DNA of 64,000 nt from Rhodospirillaceae bacterium (GTDB taxonomy: Bacteria > Pseudomonadota > Alphaproteobacteria > Rhodospirillales > Casp-alpha2), in contig JAERTE010000028.1 in NCBI GenBank assembly GCA_016845145.1, positions 1 to 64,000 of the forward strand. Reading direction: 5' to 3'. Position 1 is the stretch's first letter; every line of letters starts with the position of its first letter. The position numbers and the translations under genes were made by a program. Shown piece after piece: positions 33,048 to 41,974 of this stretch. The notes beneath the pieces were generated by a model. That model saw only the letters and a program-made list of their open reading frames with translations. It ran no database searches and was not told where the DNA came from.

Positions 33048-34244
33048 TTAGGCCTGCGCGGCCAACATATCGTCAACGTAAAACCCTTGGAACATTTGAA
33101 TCCCCAAGTCGTGGGCGACCTGCAATCCCAGCTCATCGTCGAGGCGCGCCAGCACCACCACGGTGCCCGCAGCCTGCATGGCGGCAATTTCATCGCGAAA
33201 ATTCGGCAGCACCGACTCGGCGCCATTTCGCCAGAATATCTTCGCGATGTTGGCATTGAGCCGCGACAAATTCACCACGCCGACGGTTTCGGGAAAAATA
33301 GCGTCAACTGCGATGGTGCCGCCGCGCGAGCGGATCAGTTCCGCAGCGACACCGAACTCATCGAAGTGCTGTAGAATATTGGCTTGGCGGAATTCAAACA
33401 CCAAGTTGCCAAACACCGAATAGTCGTCGTCTCCCATAAAATCCTGAAACGCCTTGGTGAAAACACTTTCCACGTTCAGGTTGATGGAGCATTTGGCACC
33501 CGATGGATTGACCGCGTCATAGGCCTCGACCAGCAACTTATCGAGAGTCAGGGTCAACTGGTTAAACAAGTTGCCCGACCCTCTCAGTTCGACCTTTTTG
33601 AACACGTGCTTTTTCAACATGTCCATACCGACGAAATACTCGTGCATGACCTGCTGCGGCGGCTGGTTGGGTTTGATGGCGGCGATCTTTTGGTGGCGGA
33701 TGAAAACCTTGGCGAATTGTTCGGGCCCCAGTTGCTCGTTCACACCGACCACCAGCGCGATATCCTCCTCTTGCAGTCGGCGTAATGTCTGGGCTTGCTC
33801 TTGTGCGGGCTTGTCCCCGGCGTCGACCAAGCGCTCCATAATCTTGATGGCGGTCGCCATCTTTTGGCGCAGATCAAAAATCGCAACCAAGCGGGTTTGA
33901 TCGACCATGCCAAAATTTTCAGGGAAGTATTCTTGGATCAGACGGAGCAGCGTGACTTTCAGGTCCGAATTGATGCGGACAAGATTGTATTCATCCAATT
34001 TCGCCAGAAAGCCGCGCTCGGCGTATGCGAGTTCAAAAACTTCCACGCCATGACGCTCGCGAAAATCGACCAATGCGCGGCGGAAATCGGCCCAAAACTC
34101 GTCGGGTGCATTGTTCAACGGCAGCATGCTCAACGAAACGATGAGCAGTGCATTGACCCCGGTTGGTGGCGACGGCATGGCATGCAGGCGCAGCAACAAA
34201 TCTTCTGCCGTTCCGGCTTCGTCCAGTGGTATCTCAGAAGGCAC
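33048..34244 (-). CDS. degenerate EAL-domain protein without catalytic motif
   Basis: This 398-residue cytoplasmic protein has a weak GGDEF-like N-terminal half (residues ~20-200, FRERHGVEVFELAYAERGFLAKL) and a C-terminal EAL-like half. That half contains SINLNVESVFTKAF, NLVFEFRQANILQHF at the position of the second EAL helix, IRSRGGTIAVDAIF, and a final LGIQMFQGFYVDD corresponding to the GCxxxQGYxxxxP end. The E-A-L signature and the metal ligands are missing, so phosphodiesterase activity is unlikely. The start is GTG 34244, supported by AAGGAGA 9 bases upstream; an earlier GTG at 34292 lacks this. A regulatory or scaffold role is inferred. Confidence 0.65.
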   Translation of the reverse strand: MPSEIPLDEAGTAEDLLLRLHAMPSPPTGVNALLIVSLSMLPLNNAPDEFWADFRRALVDFRERHGVEVFELAYAERGFLAKLDEYNLVRINSDLKVTLLRLIQEYFPENFGMVDQTRLVAIFDLRQKMATAIKIMERLVDAGDKPAQEQAQTLRRLQEEDIALVVGVNEQLGPEQFAKVFIRHQKIAAIKPNQPPQQVMHEYFVGMDMLKKHVFKKVELRGSGNLFNQLTLTLDKLLVEAYDAVNPSGAKCSINLNVESVFTKAFQDFMGDDDYSVFGNLVFEFRQANILQHFDEFGVAAELIRSRGGTIAVDAIFPETVGVVNLSRLNANIAKIFWRNGAESVLPNFRDEIAAMQAAGTVVVLARLDDELGLQVAHDLGIQMFQGFYVDDMLAAQA

Positions 34245-34253
34245 GTCGGATTT

Positions 34254-34260
34254 TCTCCTT
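34254..34260 (-). promoter_or_regulatory. Shine-Dalgarno site fixing the GTG start of the degenerate EAL gene
   Basis: On the minus strand AAGGAGA ends nine bases before GTG 34244. This is the only good ribosome site near the 5' end of the frame and decides the start. Confidence 0.65.
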
Positions 34261-34353
34261 TCCGGTTGCGCGCCCCTTCCCCCGAATTGCACGATGTTTT
34301 TTTAAATCATAAGTCAACCTAGGCCCGACACCAAAGGAAAGTTCTCCTCATAC

Positions 34354-36801
34354 CTAGGCGCGTATGCGCACGTTCTTTGGGTCATAGAGTGGTCGCAGGG
34401 ACGCACGGGCCGGGTATTTGACGCCAACGACCTCGATTTCCCAGCTTCCCGAACTGATGAAATCCGCGTCCGTGCCATCGGGGAAAGCTACGTATCCCAG
34501 GCCTACCGCGCCTCCGAGCGCATGGCCGTACATGCCGGACGTGATGTAGCCGACAATCTCTCCGTCCCGGTAAACCGGTTCGTTGTGGTACAAAAGTGGC
34601 GCCGGGTCGGTCAAAATAAACTGCACCAAACGCTGCTTAACGCCGGACTCGCGCTGACGGATCAAGGCATCGCGGCCGATAAAGCCACCCGGCTTGTCCC
34701 AAGCCACAGCGAATCCAAGTCCCGCCTCCAACGGCGTTTCCTCGTTGGTGATATCATGGCCCCAATGCCGATAGGCTTTCTCCATGCGGAGCGAATTGAC
34801 GGCGTGCATCCCGATATGCCGCAACCCGAATTCCGCGCCACCTTCAACCAAGGTTTCATAAACACCGGCCGCAAATTCGCTCGGCACATAAAGCTCCCAA
34901 CCAAGTTCCCCAACATAGGTGATACGCGAGGCCCGCACCTGCGCGTAACCCACCTCAATTTCTCGGCTGGTGCCAAAAGGAAACGCGTCGCTGGAAAGAT
35001 CGCCCGGCGTGACGGATTGTAAAAGATCGCGCGCCTTTGGCCCCATCACCGCCAGCACGGCGTATCCCGACGTCACATCAGTTGCTATCGCATGGGCATC
35101 GTCAGGGATATGGCTTTGCAGCCAATGAAAATCGCGCACCTGCGATCCAGCCGACGTCACCACCAGATAATCGTCCTTAGCCAATCGTGTCACTGTCAGA
35201 TCAGCCTCGATGCCGCCCCGCTCATTGAGCCATTGCGTGTAAACAACGCGCCCTGGTGCGACGGCAACATCGTTGGCGCAGATCTGGTTCAAGACAGCCT
35301 CGGCGTCGGGGCCTTGTAATCGGAACTTGGCGAAAGACGTCATGTCGATCAGGCCGACACCTTCGCGTACTGCCATGTGCTCGGCGGCAGAGTGTTCGAA
35401 CCAATTCTGGCGGGTGTAGCTATATTCATATACCGGCTCGACGCCTTCCGGCGCATACCAGTTGGGCCGTTCCCACCCGGCGGTCTCGCCGAAGCAAGCG
35501 CCCGCCTGTAGGTGTTTTTCATGCAAGGGCGTACGCCGCACGCCGCGCGATGTCTGGTACTGGTAGAACGGCCAATGCACCGCATAGAGCAATCCCAGTG
35601 TCTCCTTAACGCGATCATGCAAATACTTACTGCCCGATTGGAACGGCAGATTGCGGCGGATGTCGACACCCACCAGATCCATGGGCGGCAGGCCGTCCCT
35701 GATCCAATCGGCCAATACCTTGCCAATACCACCGGCGGATTGAATGCCGATGGAATTGAGGCCCGCCGCAACAAACACATTCTCCACCTCGGGCGCCGGC
35801 CCCAAATGATAGCGGTCATCGGGCGTGAAGCTCTCCGGCCCGCAAAAGAACGTTTGAATGCCAGCCGTCTCCAGCGCCGGCATGCGCTCCATGGCCTTCA
35901 TGAGCACCGGTTCGAAGTGATCGAAGTCGTCCGGCAGTTCATCAAAGCAAAAGTCTTCGGGAATGCCCTCCATGCCCCAAGGCTTGGCCACTGGTTCGAA
36001 TGCGCCAAGAAGGATTTTGCCGGCATCTTCCTTGTAGTAAGCCCAGGCATCGTAGTCGCGCATGACCGGCAGGTCGGGGGTGACACCCTCGAAAGGCTCG
36101 GTGACGATATAGAAATGCTCGCACGCATGCAGAGGCACGTGCACGCCGATCGTGGCACCAAAGAAACGCGTCCACATTCCGCAGGCGAGAACAACATGAC
36201 GCGCGGAAATCTCGCCATCCTCCGTTGTCACGCCGACTGCGCGCCCGTCTTCGACCGTAACGCCGGTGACGGTAGTGTTTTCGAATATCTTTGCGCCGCC
36301 ATTGCGTGCGCCCTTGGCAAGCGCCTGGGTAATGCTGACCGGGTCCGCCTGGCCGTCCGACGGTATGAAAATGCCGCCTACCAGGTCATCGGTGCGGATC
36401 AGCGGGTAGTGGTCTTTACATCCGTCAGGGCCCAATACATCCACTTGCAAACCAAACACCTTGGCCATGTCGGCACGGCGCACCATGTCTTCCATGCGTC
36501 CCGCGGTGGTGGCCAGCGACAGCGAACCGTTCACTTTGTAGCCGGTTGCCTGGCCGGTTTCTTCTTCCAGATCGAGGTACAGTTCAGCCGTATATTTGGC
36601 CAGTTTGGTCATGTTCTGAGAATCGCGCAATTGCCCGATCAGCCCAGCGGCGTGCCACGTAGTTCCCGACGTCAATTGCTTGCGCTCCAGCAGCACGACA
36701 TCGGTGATGCCGATCTTAGTCAAGTGATAGGCGATCGAACATCCGATCACGCCGCCACCAACAATTACGACTTCTGCTTGGTTCGGTAAGTTCTTAGCCA
36801 T
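34354..36801 (-). CDS. dimethylglycine/sarcosine dehydrogenase-like flavoprotein with GcvT domain
   Basis: This 815-residue protein opens with a DAO-type FAD domain (VVIVGGGVIGCSIAYHL, residues ~10-28). LTSGTTWHAAGLIGQLR follows, whose His is the covalent flavin site in mammalian DMGDH. A middle FAO_M region lies at about 375-430. A GcvT folate-binding domain starts near 440 (EYSYTRQNWFEHSA, AVREGVGLIDMTSFAKFRLQGPDAEA) and a GCV_T C-terminal barrel follows. The family demethylates dimethylglycine, sarcosine or related N-methyl amines and passes the carbon to tetrahydrofolate. ATG 36801 (MAKNLPNQAEVV) is at the family start. The XRE-cupin gene lies 49 bases upstream on the same strand and probably controls it. 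The exact substrate is open. Confidence 0.88.
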   Translation of the reverse strand: MAKNLPNQAEVVIVGGGVIGCSIAYHLTKIGITDVVLLERKQLTSGTTWHAAGLIGQLRDSQNMTKLAKYTAELYLDLEEETGQATGYKVNGSLSLATTAGRMEDMVRRADMAKVFGLQVDVLGPDGCKDHYPLIRTDDLVGGIFIPSDGQADPVSITQALAKGARNGGAKIFENTTVTGVTVEDGRAVGVTTEDGEISARHVVLACGMWTRFFGATIGVHVPLHACEHFYIVTEPFEGVTPDLPVMRDYDAWAYYKEDAGKILLGAFEPVAKPWGMEGIPEDFCFDELPDDFDHFEPVLMKAMERMPALETAGIQTFFCGPESFTPDDRYHLGPAPEVENVFVAAGLNSIGIQSAGGIGKVLADWIRDGLPPMDLVGVDIRRNLPFQSGSKYLHDRVKETLGLLYAVHWPFYQYQTSRGVRRTPLHEKHLQAGACFGETAGWERPNWYAPEGVEPVYEYSYTRQNWFEHSAAEHMAVREGVGLIDMTSFAKFRLQGPDAEAVLNQICANDVAVAPGRVVYTQWLNERGGIEADLTVTRLAKDDYLVVTSAGSQVRDFHWLQSHIPDDAHAIATDVTSGYAVLAVMGPKARDLLQSVTPGDLSSDAFPFGTSREIEVGYAQVRASRITYVGELGWELYVPSEFAAGVYETLVEGGAEFGLRHIGMHAVNSLRMEKAYRHWGHDITNEETPLEAGLGFAVAWDKPGGFIGRDALIRQRESGVKQRLVQFILTDPAPLLYHNEPVYRDGEIVGYITSGMYGHALGGAVGLGYVAFPDGTDADFISSGSWEIEVVGVKYPARASLRPLYDPKNVRIRA

Positions 36802-36850
36802 GGTATCCCCGATTTCCCTGTTCCGAGCTGTAGGACGATGATGAATGGTA

Positions 36851-37459
36851 TCAGTATGTTGGCGGCGAGATGACCCAGAGAACCTTGGTTTCGATGGTTC
36901 CGGGATTGTAAGAGCGATGGGCATCCCAGCCGGAAAATTGAAAACTGTCTCCAGCCTTCAACTCGTATGACTCCTGCTTGTGTTCCAAGACCAACTCTCC
37001 AGACAATACCAACCCGGCCTGATCCGTAGGACGGCTGTAGGCCGATACGCCGCTGGCGACGCCGGGCGGATAGGTCGTGATGATCATTTCGAACGGGCCG
37101 CTCAGGTTCGGTGACAACAGCTCTTCATCAAGTCCGCTGCCGGTGAAATGCAACCGCCGCCGCTTGCCGCGCCGTACGATGATATCGCGCTCACCCGAGG
37201 GAGCCGCGTCCCCTTCTTCAAAGAACCAATTGATCCCAACCCCCAAGGCATCGGAGATGGCATGCAAAGTCTCGATATCAACACTGGAGAGACCGCGTTC
37301 TAGTTGCGACACATAACCAACGGAACGTTCGATTGTATCGGCCAAACCCTGCAAGGTAATTCGCCTGGCCTTACGCAAATCTCGAATCTGGGCGCCAAGT
37401 CCCGCTGAATCGGAACTATCGCGGTTGTTGGTGGGCGGGGTTTTCGTGGCCTGCGACAT
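36851..37459 (-). CDS. XRE-family regulator with C-terminal cupin domain
   Basis: This 202-residue protein has a helix-turn-helix at about residues 22-80 (IRDLRKARRITLQGLADTIERSVGYVSQLERGLSSVDIETL) and a cupin sensor at ~125-200 (GVSAYSRPTDQAGLVLSGELVLEH, GDSFQFSGWDAHRSYNPG). The type resembles PuuR and other regulators of amine or amino-acid catabolism, with a small ligand bound in the cupin barrel. It precedes the DMGDH-like gene and likely regulates it and itself. The A+T-rich palindromes at 37523-37567 just upstream are candidate operators. Confidence 0.88.
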   Translation of the reverse strand: MSQATKTPPTNNRDSSDSAGLGAQIRDLRKARRITLQGLADTIERSVGYVSQLERGLSSVDIETLHAISDALGVGINWFFEEGDAAPSGERDIIVRRGKRRRLHFTGSGLDEELLSPNLSGPFEMIITTYPPGVASGVSAYSRPTDQAGLVLSGELVLEHKQESYELKAGDSFQFSGWDAHRSYNPGTIETKVLWVISPPTY

Positions 37460-37522
37460 TCCGCTGCCCCTCGAAGAACGGTTGATCCCAAATTAGGTAT
37501 TTTCTGAATAAGACAGATAAAA

Positions 37523-37567
37523 TGAAAAATTTTTCAAATCAATGAAAATTTATCATTTTTTTTCATT
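37523..37567 (-). promoter_or_regulatory. A+T-rich palindromes upstream of the XRE-cupin gene
   Basis: A perfect 14-base palindrome TGAAAAATTTTTCA occupies 37523-37536. A second inverted repeat, AATGAAAA (37541-37548) with TTTTCATT (37560-37567), lies next to it. The patch stands out from its G+C-rich surroundings and sits 64 bases upstream of the XRE-cupin start, directly after dtd. An autoregulatory operator is the simplest reading. Confidence 0.45.
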
Positions 37568-38008
37568 TCACGAATCATCCATGACAATCGTTACCGGTCC
37601 GGCATTGACCAGCGAAACCTCCATTCGGGCCCCAAACTCTCCGGTTTCGACGGTTAAACCCTGATCGCGCAAAGCCCTGCAGAAATCATCGTACAATGCT
37701 TCTCCCGTGTCGGGTGGAGCCGCTCCGGAAAAACTCGGCCGGTTTCCCTTGCGCCATTCCGCCGCGAGCGTGAATTGACTAACGACCAAAACAGCGCTGC
37801 TGACATCCTTCACGGAAAGGTTCATCTTTCCCGCTGTGTCTTCGAATATCCGCATGTTTGCAATTTTGCGGGCGAAATAGTCAATCTGCTCCGGCGTATC
37901 GCCGGCTTGCGCGCAAAACAGAATCAAAAGCCCCTCTCCGATCGCTCCGACCACTTGGCCATCGACCGAAACGCTCGCCTCTGATACGCGTTGCAATACG
38001 GCTTTCAC
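37568..38008 (-). CDS. dtd: D-aminoacyl-tRNA deacylase
   Basis: This 146-residue protein starts at GTG 38008 (V-K-A-V-L-Q-R-V), exactly where the family begins; the frame is open to a TTG four codons earlier. It has the Dtd motifs SVSVDGQVVGAIGEGLLILF and SSAVLVVSQFTLAAEWRKGNRPSFSGAAPP (containing SQFTL), and ends with GARMEVSLVNAGPVTIVMDDS, which includes the NxGPVT motif. It hydrolyses D-amino acids from mischarged tRNAs and also glycine from tRNA-Ala. It follows the CHASE kinase gene by 23 bases. A link with the D-glutamate genes 7 kb away is not implied. Confidence 0.95.
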   Translation of the reverse strand: MKAVLQRVSEASVSVDGQVVGAIGEGLLILFCAQAGDTPEQIDYFARKIANMRIFEDTAGKMNLSVKDVSSAVLVVSQFTLAAEWRKGNRPSFSGAAPPDTGEALYDDFCRALRDQGLTVETGEFGARMEVSLVNAGPVTIVMDDS

Positions 38009-38031
38009 AAGGAGCACCAACCTGATAGCGC

Positions 38032-40206
38032 TTAACCGGCGCTGATTTCACTCTGCTGATAAGGCGCAGCGTTTCCGACAACCAGAGACGGAGGGAACAC
38101 AAGGCTAACCCGTGTTCCAGCCATTTCCGCGCTCTCAAGCTCAAGTCGGCCGCCATGCTCTTCGATCAACCACTTGGTGATCGGCAGGCCAAGCCCGGTG
38201 CCTTGATGATCACGCGACATCGCCGATGCGACCTGGCCAAACGGCGCCAATATACGCTCGATGTCTTCCGAGCGCACACCGACGCCGGTATCGGCAATCG
38301 ACAACACGACCGAGCCATCATCTCTCTGCACGGACTCGAGCGTCACCGTGCCGCCAGCCGGCGTAAATTTAGCCGCATTCGACAGTAAGTTGATCAGCAT
38401 GCGCGAAACCGCCGTTGGGTCCGCCGATATCATCGGCAGATCATCGGCAAGGTGTTTCTCCAAAATCAAGCCGGCATCGCGCACTTGCTCGTTGACGATC
38501 CGAAGCGCGGCAAGCGCCGGGTCGGTCAAGTCGATGTGCTCTAGATCCAGTTTGTAGCTTCCTGCCTCAATCTTGGAGATATCCAGAATATCGTTGATGA
38601 TGCTCAACAGATGCTGGCCACTATGGTGGATATCATTGACGTAATCAGCGTATTTCGGGTTTCCAATATCGCCGAAAGCGCCGCTCAAAATAATATCGGA
38701 GAAACCAATAATTGCGTTCAGCGGCGTGCGGATTTCATGGCTCATGTTGGCCAGGAACTCGGACTTGGCGCGATTACCGGATTCTGCCGCTTCCATAGCA
38801 TGGCGCATTTCTTCTTCCGCGCGCTTGCGCACACTGATGTCACGTACCACGCTGACATATCCTACGAGATGACCAGTTTCGCTGATGATCCGTGAACGAA
38901 CCATCTCGCCACTGAAGACCTCACCGTTTTTGCGCCGGAATCGCGCCTCGAATGAGGCATCGCCGGTGGTTTCAGATCCGTCGGGAATGTCACGTCCGAC
39001 ACGTTCGAACTCTGCATCATCGGCAAACGCCAAGGCGCCGTCACGCCCCTCGATCTCATCTTGGGTGTAACCGAAATCGCGGGTAAAGGCGCTGTTGATC
39101 CGGGTGATCCTACGGGTTGAATCCGCCACGGCCAAAGGATCGGAGATATTGCGTAATATCAACTCCAGGAACGACCGCTGCTGCTTGAGTTCGCGCGTCC
39201 GCTCCTCCACCCGGCGAGAAACCACGGAATTCTCGGCCAGCATCATGGCAAAAGCGATCACCGCGATCACGGTCGCTATCAGGCCGCCGTAGCGCACCGC
39301 ATCAGCCGTGCCGAGACGCGGCCCACCCCGGTAGGACGGCATCACATCCCAATGCAAACCCCATTTCGCCTGCCCGTTGGATAGACGGATGGTGAACGTC
39401 TTGACCGAGCCCTTGTAGGGCGCCACGCCACCAATCAGATGTTTGACGACACTTTCCTCGGTTTTTTCCGTTTCGCGCTCGCTCAACCGCAAGCGCAACC
39501 CCGTCGGCGTCTGCTGACTTGTGATATCGCGGACGAAATCCACAAGGTTCATGGGCGCAACCAAGACGCCCTGTTCATCACCGTTCTGCACGGCAGTTCC
39601 AATCAGCGTACACAGACTGCCGTCGGAGGCCCGGAACGCAGGCCCCATGGTAACCTCACCAGGCGTACGATAGGCGCTTGAAACCACGGCGTGGGTGCCG
39701 GCGTTGCTGGCCAGATCGGTCCCAATCGCCAAGCCCACGTCCGAGTCCGAAGTGGCGGCGACGGGGAAACTTTCATAGATGTCGGGTGCGCGTTGCCCTT
39801 CGTTACCGTAGATCCCCAATTTCCCGCCGAGCTTGAACTCCGCATCTAGACGACGATTACGGGTGACACGCCAAGCAAACGCCAAAGACTTGGGATAAAC
39901 ATCGAGGTTCCATTCTTCCAAATTGAAAGCTGCCGCCTCCAAATCAGACGAATTAAGCGCCACATCAGGACGAAACCGCACAGCGACAGCGCGAAGCGCC
40001 AAAAACAGCTGATTAATACGCGATTGAGCAGCATCCGTCGCCACCAAGGCGTCGGCATGGGCGTTGTTGAGCCATGTTTTGCGCGCATCACTCTCAAGCT
40101 TTTCACCGGCGAAGTAAGACGCCGCCGTGCCACATGCCAGAAATCCGGCCAGCATCACAGCCGCGCGCCAACGCCCTTGCAATGAATTGACGTTTTCTCT
40201 GGTCAC
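38032..40206 (-). CDS. CHASE-domain membrane sensor histidine kinase
   Basis: This 724-residue kinase has an N-terminal membrane segment (~14-31, AVMLAGFLACGTAASYF) and a periplasmic CHASE domain (~70-230, with FAWRVTRNRRLDAEF and APDIYESFPVAATSDSD). A second membrane segment lies near 305-325, followed by a coiled coil, a PAS domain (~345-460), HisKA with H490 in NMSHEIRTPLNA, and HATPase_c with LINLLSNAAKF, IADTGVGV and GTGLGLPITKWL. CHASE domains bind small extracellular ligands, cytokinin-like adenines being the plant example. No receiver or response regulator lies nearby. Dtd follows it closely and may share the transcript by chance. Confidence 0.9.
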   Translation of the reverse strand: MTRENVNSLQGRWRAAVMLAGFLACGTAASYFAGEKLESDARKTWLNNAHADALVATDAAQSRINQLFLALRAVAVRFRPDVALNSSDLEAAAFNLEEWNLDVYPKSLAFAWRVTRNRRLDAEFKLGGKLGIYGNEGQRAPDIYESFPVAATSDSDVGLAIGTDLASNAGTHAVVSSAYRTPGEVTMGPAFRASDGSLCTLIGTAVQNGDEQGVLVAPMNLVDFVRDITSQQTPTGLRLRLSERETEKTEESVVKHLIGGVAPYKGSVKTFTIRLSNGQAKWGLHWDVMPSYRGGPRLGTADAVRYGGLIATVIAVIAFAMMLAENSVVSRRVEERTRELKQQRSFLELILRNISDPLAVADSTRRITRINSAFTRDFGYTQDEIEGRDGALAFADDAEFERVGRDIPDGSETTGDASFEARFRRKNGEVFSGEMVRSRIISETGHLVGYVSVVRDISVRKRAEEEMRHAMEAAESGNRAKSEFLANMSHEIRTPLNAIIGFSDIILSGAFGDIGNPKYADYVNDIHHSGQHLLSIINDILDISKIEAGSYKLDLEHIDLTDPALAALRIVNEQVRDAGLILEKHLADDLPMISADPTAVSRMLINLLSNAAKFTPAGGTVTLESVQRDDGSVVLSIADTGVGVRSEDIERILAPFGQVASAMSRDHQGTGLGLPITKWLIEEHGGRLELESAEMAGTRVSLVFPPSLVVGNAAPYQQSEISAG

Positions 40207-40366
40207 AACACCCCCGTTCCGGAACCGTCAAGTCCCGCAGTGAATGTATTGGCCCCCCGCCATGATTCGGACATCCCATACGAAAATCCGAGTATTCACA
40301 TCGGAATACACTATACCATTCGAAAAGCCACACCAAGAGTGTTATAGCCAATGGGCGTAATTTCAG

Positions 40367-41878
40367 TCAGTGACCGCTATCACTTCCCGCGTGAAAATTG
40401 AATACGGCACCTTCCTTGATGCCGCTGGGCCATCTCGCGGTGATGGTCTTCAGCTTGGTGTAAAACCGCACGCCCTCCATGCCATGGATCGAATGGTCGC
40501 CGAACAACGATGCCTTCCAACCGCCGAAGCTGTGGTAGGCAACGGGCACCGGGATCGGTACATTGACGCCAACCATACCGATATTGATGGATTGGGTGAA
40601 ATCACGCGCCGTGTCACCGTCTCGGGTGAAAATCGCCGCACCATTGCCGTACTCATGATCCATCACCAATTGCTTGGCGTCTTCGTAAGAATCTGCCCGC
40701 ACGGTGCTCAAAACCGGCCCGAAAATCTCATCGCGGTAGATCGACATGTCGGGTGTCACTTTGTCGAACAGGGTGCCGCCGACAAAAAAACCATTCTCGT
40801 ATCCTTGCAGATTCAGCCCGCGCCCGTCGACGACAAGATCGGCGCCGGCGTCAACACCTTCATCAATATAACGCTCGATCTTTTCTTTCGACTCGCGGGT
40901 AATGACAGGTCCCATCTCGGCCGCCGGATCCGTATACGGCCCGACCTTGAGCGCCTGCACCTTCGGCGCCAGTTGCCGGATGAACTCGTCGCCGGTTTCC
41001 TCACCCACTGTGACGGCGACGGATACTGCCATACAACGCTCTCCCGCCGAGCCGTACGCCGCGCCCATCGCCGCATCGACGACTTGGTTCATATCGGCGT
41101 CAGGCATGATGATCATATGGTTCTTGGCGCCGCATAGCGCCTGCACACGCTTTCCGTTCTTGCAGCCTGTCTCATAGATGTAACGCCCGATTGCGGTGGA
41201 GCCGACGAAACTGATGGCGCTGACGGTAGGGTCGTTCAGCAAAGTATCCACGGCTTCCTTGTCGCCATTGACGACGTTCAGGCAACCTTTTGGCAATCCT
41301 GCTTCGATCAGCAACTCCGCCAAACGCAGCGAGCATGACGGATTCCTTTCCGACGGCTTGAGCACAAACGTATTGCCGCAAGCCAGCGCTACCGGGAACA
41401 TCCACATCGGCACCATGGCCGGAAAATTGAACGGTGTGATACCGGCGCATACCCCAACAGGTTGGCGCACGTTGTAGCTATCCACCTGACCAGCGACGGA
41501 TTCGGAATAGTCCCCTTTCAGCACTTGTGGGATTCCGCAAACGAACTCGACGACCTCAAGGCCGCGTGAAATCGAACCTTTTGCGTCCTCGATGGTCTTG
41601 CCATGCTCCGACGAGACCAGCACCGCCAACTCGTCCATGTGTTCTTTGATCAACGCGCGGAAATTGAACATTACCTGCGCACGCTTCGCCGGCGGTGTCG
41701 CCGCCCACCCGGGAAGAGCTTTTGCTGCCGATGCTATCGCTGTGCGCACTTCGTCGGCGCAGGCAAAGGGGACCGATTTCTCCGCCTCACCGGTGGCTGG
41801 ATTGTTGACGTCGCCCGTGCGTCCGCTTTTGCCGGCCACGCGCTCTCCATCAATAAAATGCCAAAGGTCTTCGCTCAT
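40367..41878 (-). CDS. mmsA: CoA-acylating methylmalonate/malonate-semialdehyde dehydrogenase
   Basis: This 503-residue aldehyde dehydrogenase has VCAGITPFNFPAMVPMWMFPVALACGNTFVLKPSERNP, GSTAIGRYIY and the nucleophile region GSAGERCMAVSVAV, where Cys is the catalytic residue. It matches MmsA/IolA, which oxidise (methyl)malonate semialdehyde to acetyl- or propionyl-CoA. It lies 96 bases downstream of the aminotransferase on the same strand, but a hairpin separates them. A Tpa/Apt-type aminotransferase that also uses beta-alanine would yield malonate semialdehyde, the substrate of this enzyme. A second role in valine or inositol degradation cannot be excluded. Confidence 0.92.
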   Translation of the reverse strand: MSEDLWHFIDGERVAGKSGRTGDVNNPATGEAEKSVPFACADEVRTAIASAAKALPGWAATPPAKRAQVMFNFRALIKEHMDELAVLVSSEHGKTIEDAKGSISRGLEVVEFVCGIPQVLKGDYSESVAGQVDSYNVRQPVGVCAGITPFNFPAMVPMWMFPVALACGNTFVLKPSERNPSCSLRLAELLIEAGLPKGCLNVVNGDKEAVDTLLNDPTVSAISFVGSTAIGRYIYETGCKNGKRVQALCGAKNHMIIMPDADMNQVVDAAMGAAYGSAGERCMAVSVAVTVGEETGDEFIRQLAPKVQALKVGPYTDPAAEMGPVITRESKEKIERYIDEGVDAGADLVVDGRGLNLQGYENGFFVGGTLFDKVTPDMSIYRDEIFGPVLSTVRADSYEDAKQLVMDHEYGNGAAIFTRDGDTARDFTQSINIGMVGVNVPIPVPVAYHSFGGWKASLFGDHSIHGMEGVRFYTKLKTITARWPSGIKEGAVFNFHAGSDSGH

Positions 41879-41925
41879 CGTTTCTCTCCTGGGTGTTCTT
41901 GTTCATTCCCGCCAAAACGCACAAA

Positions 41926-41947
41926 GGGGCGGCTGCGGCGCCGCCCC
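41926..41947 (-). terminator. G+C-rich hairpin between aminotransferase and mmsA
   Basis: An 8-base-pair perfect stem, GGGGCGGC (41926-41933) with GCCGCCCC (41940-41947), has a 6-base loop. On the minus strand it is followed by TTTGTGCGTTTT. It probably ends or attenuates the aminotransferase transcript before mmsA. Confidence 0.6.
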
Positions 41948-41974
41948 GATGCGCGATTGACTTATACACTGATG

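Noticed and set aside
35512..36789. 425-codon plus-strand open frame opposite the DMGDH-like gene
   Set aside because: High G+C third positions create shadow frames; the opposite strand encodes an unmistakable flavoprotein.
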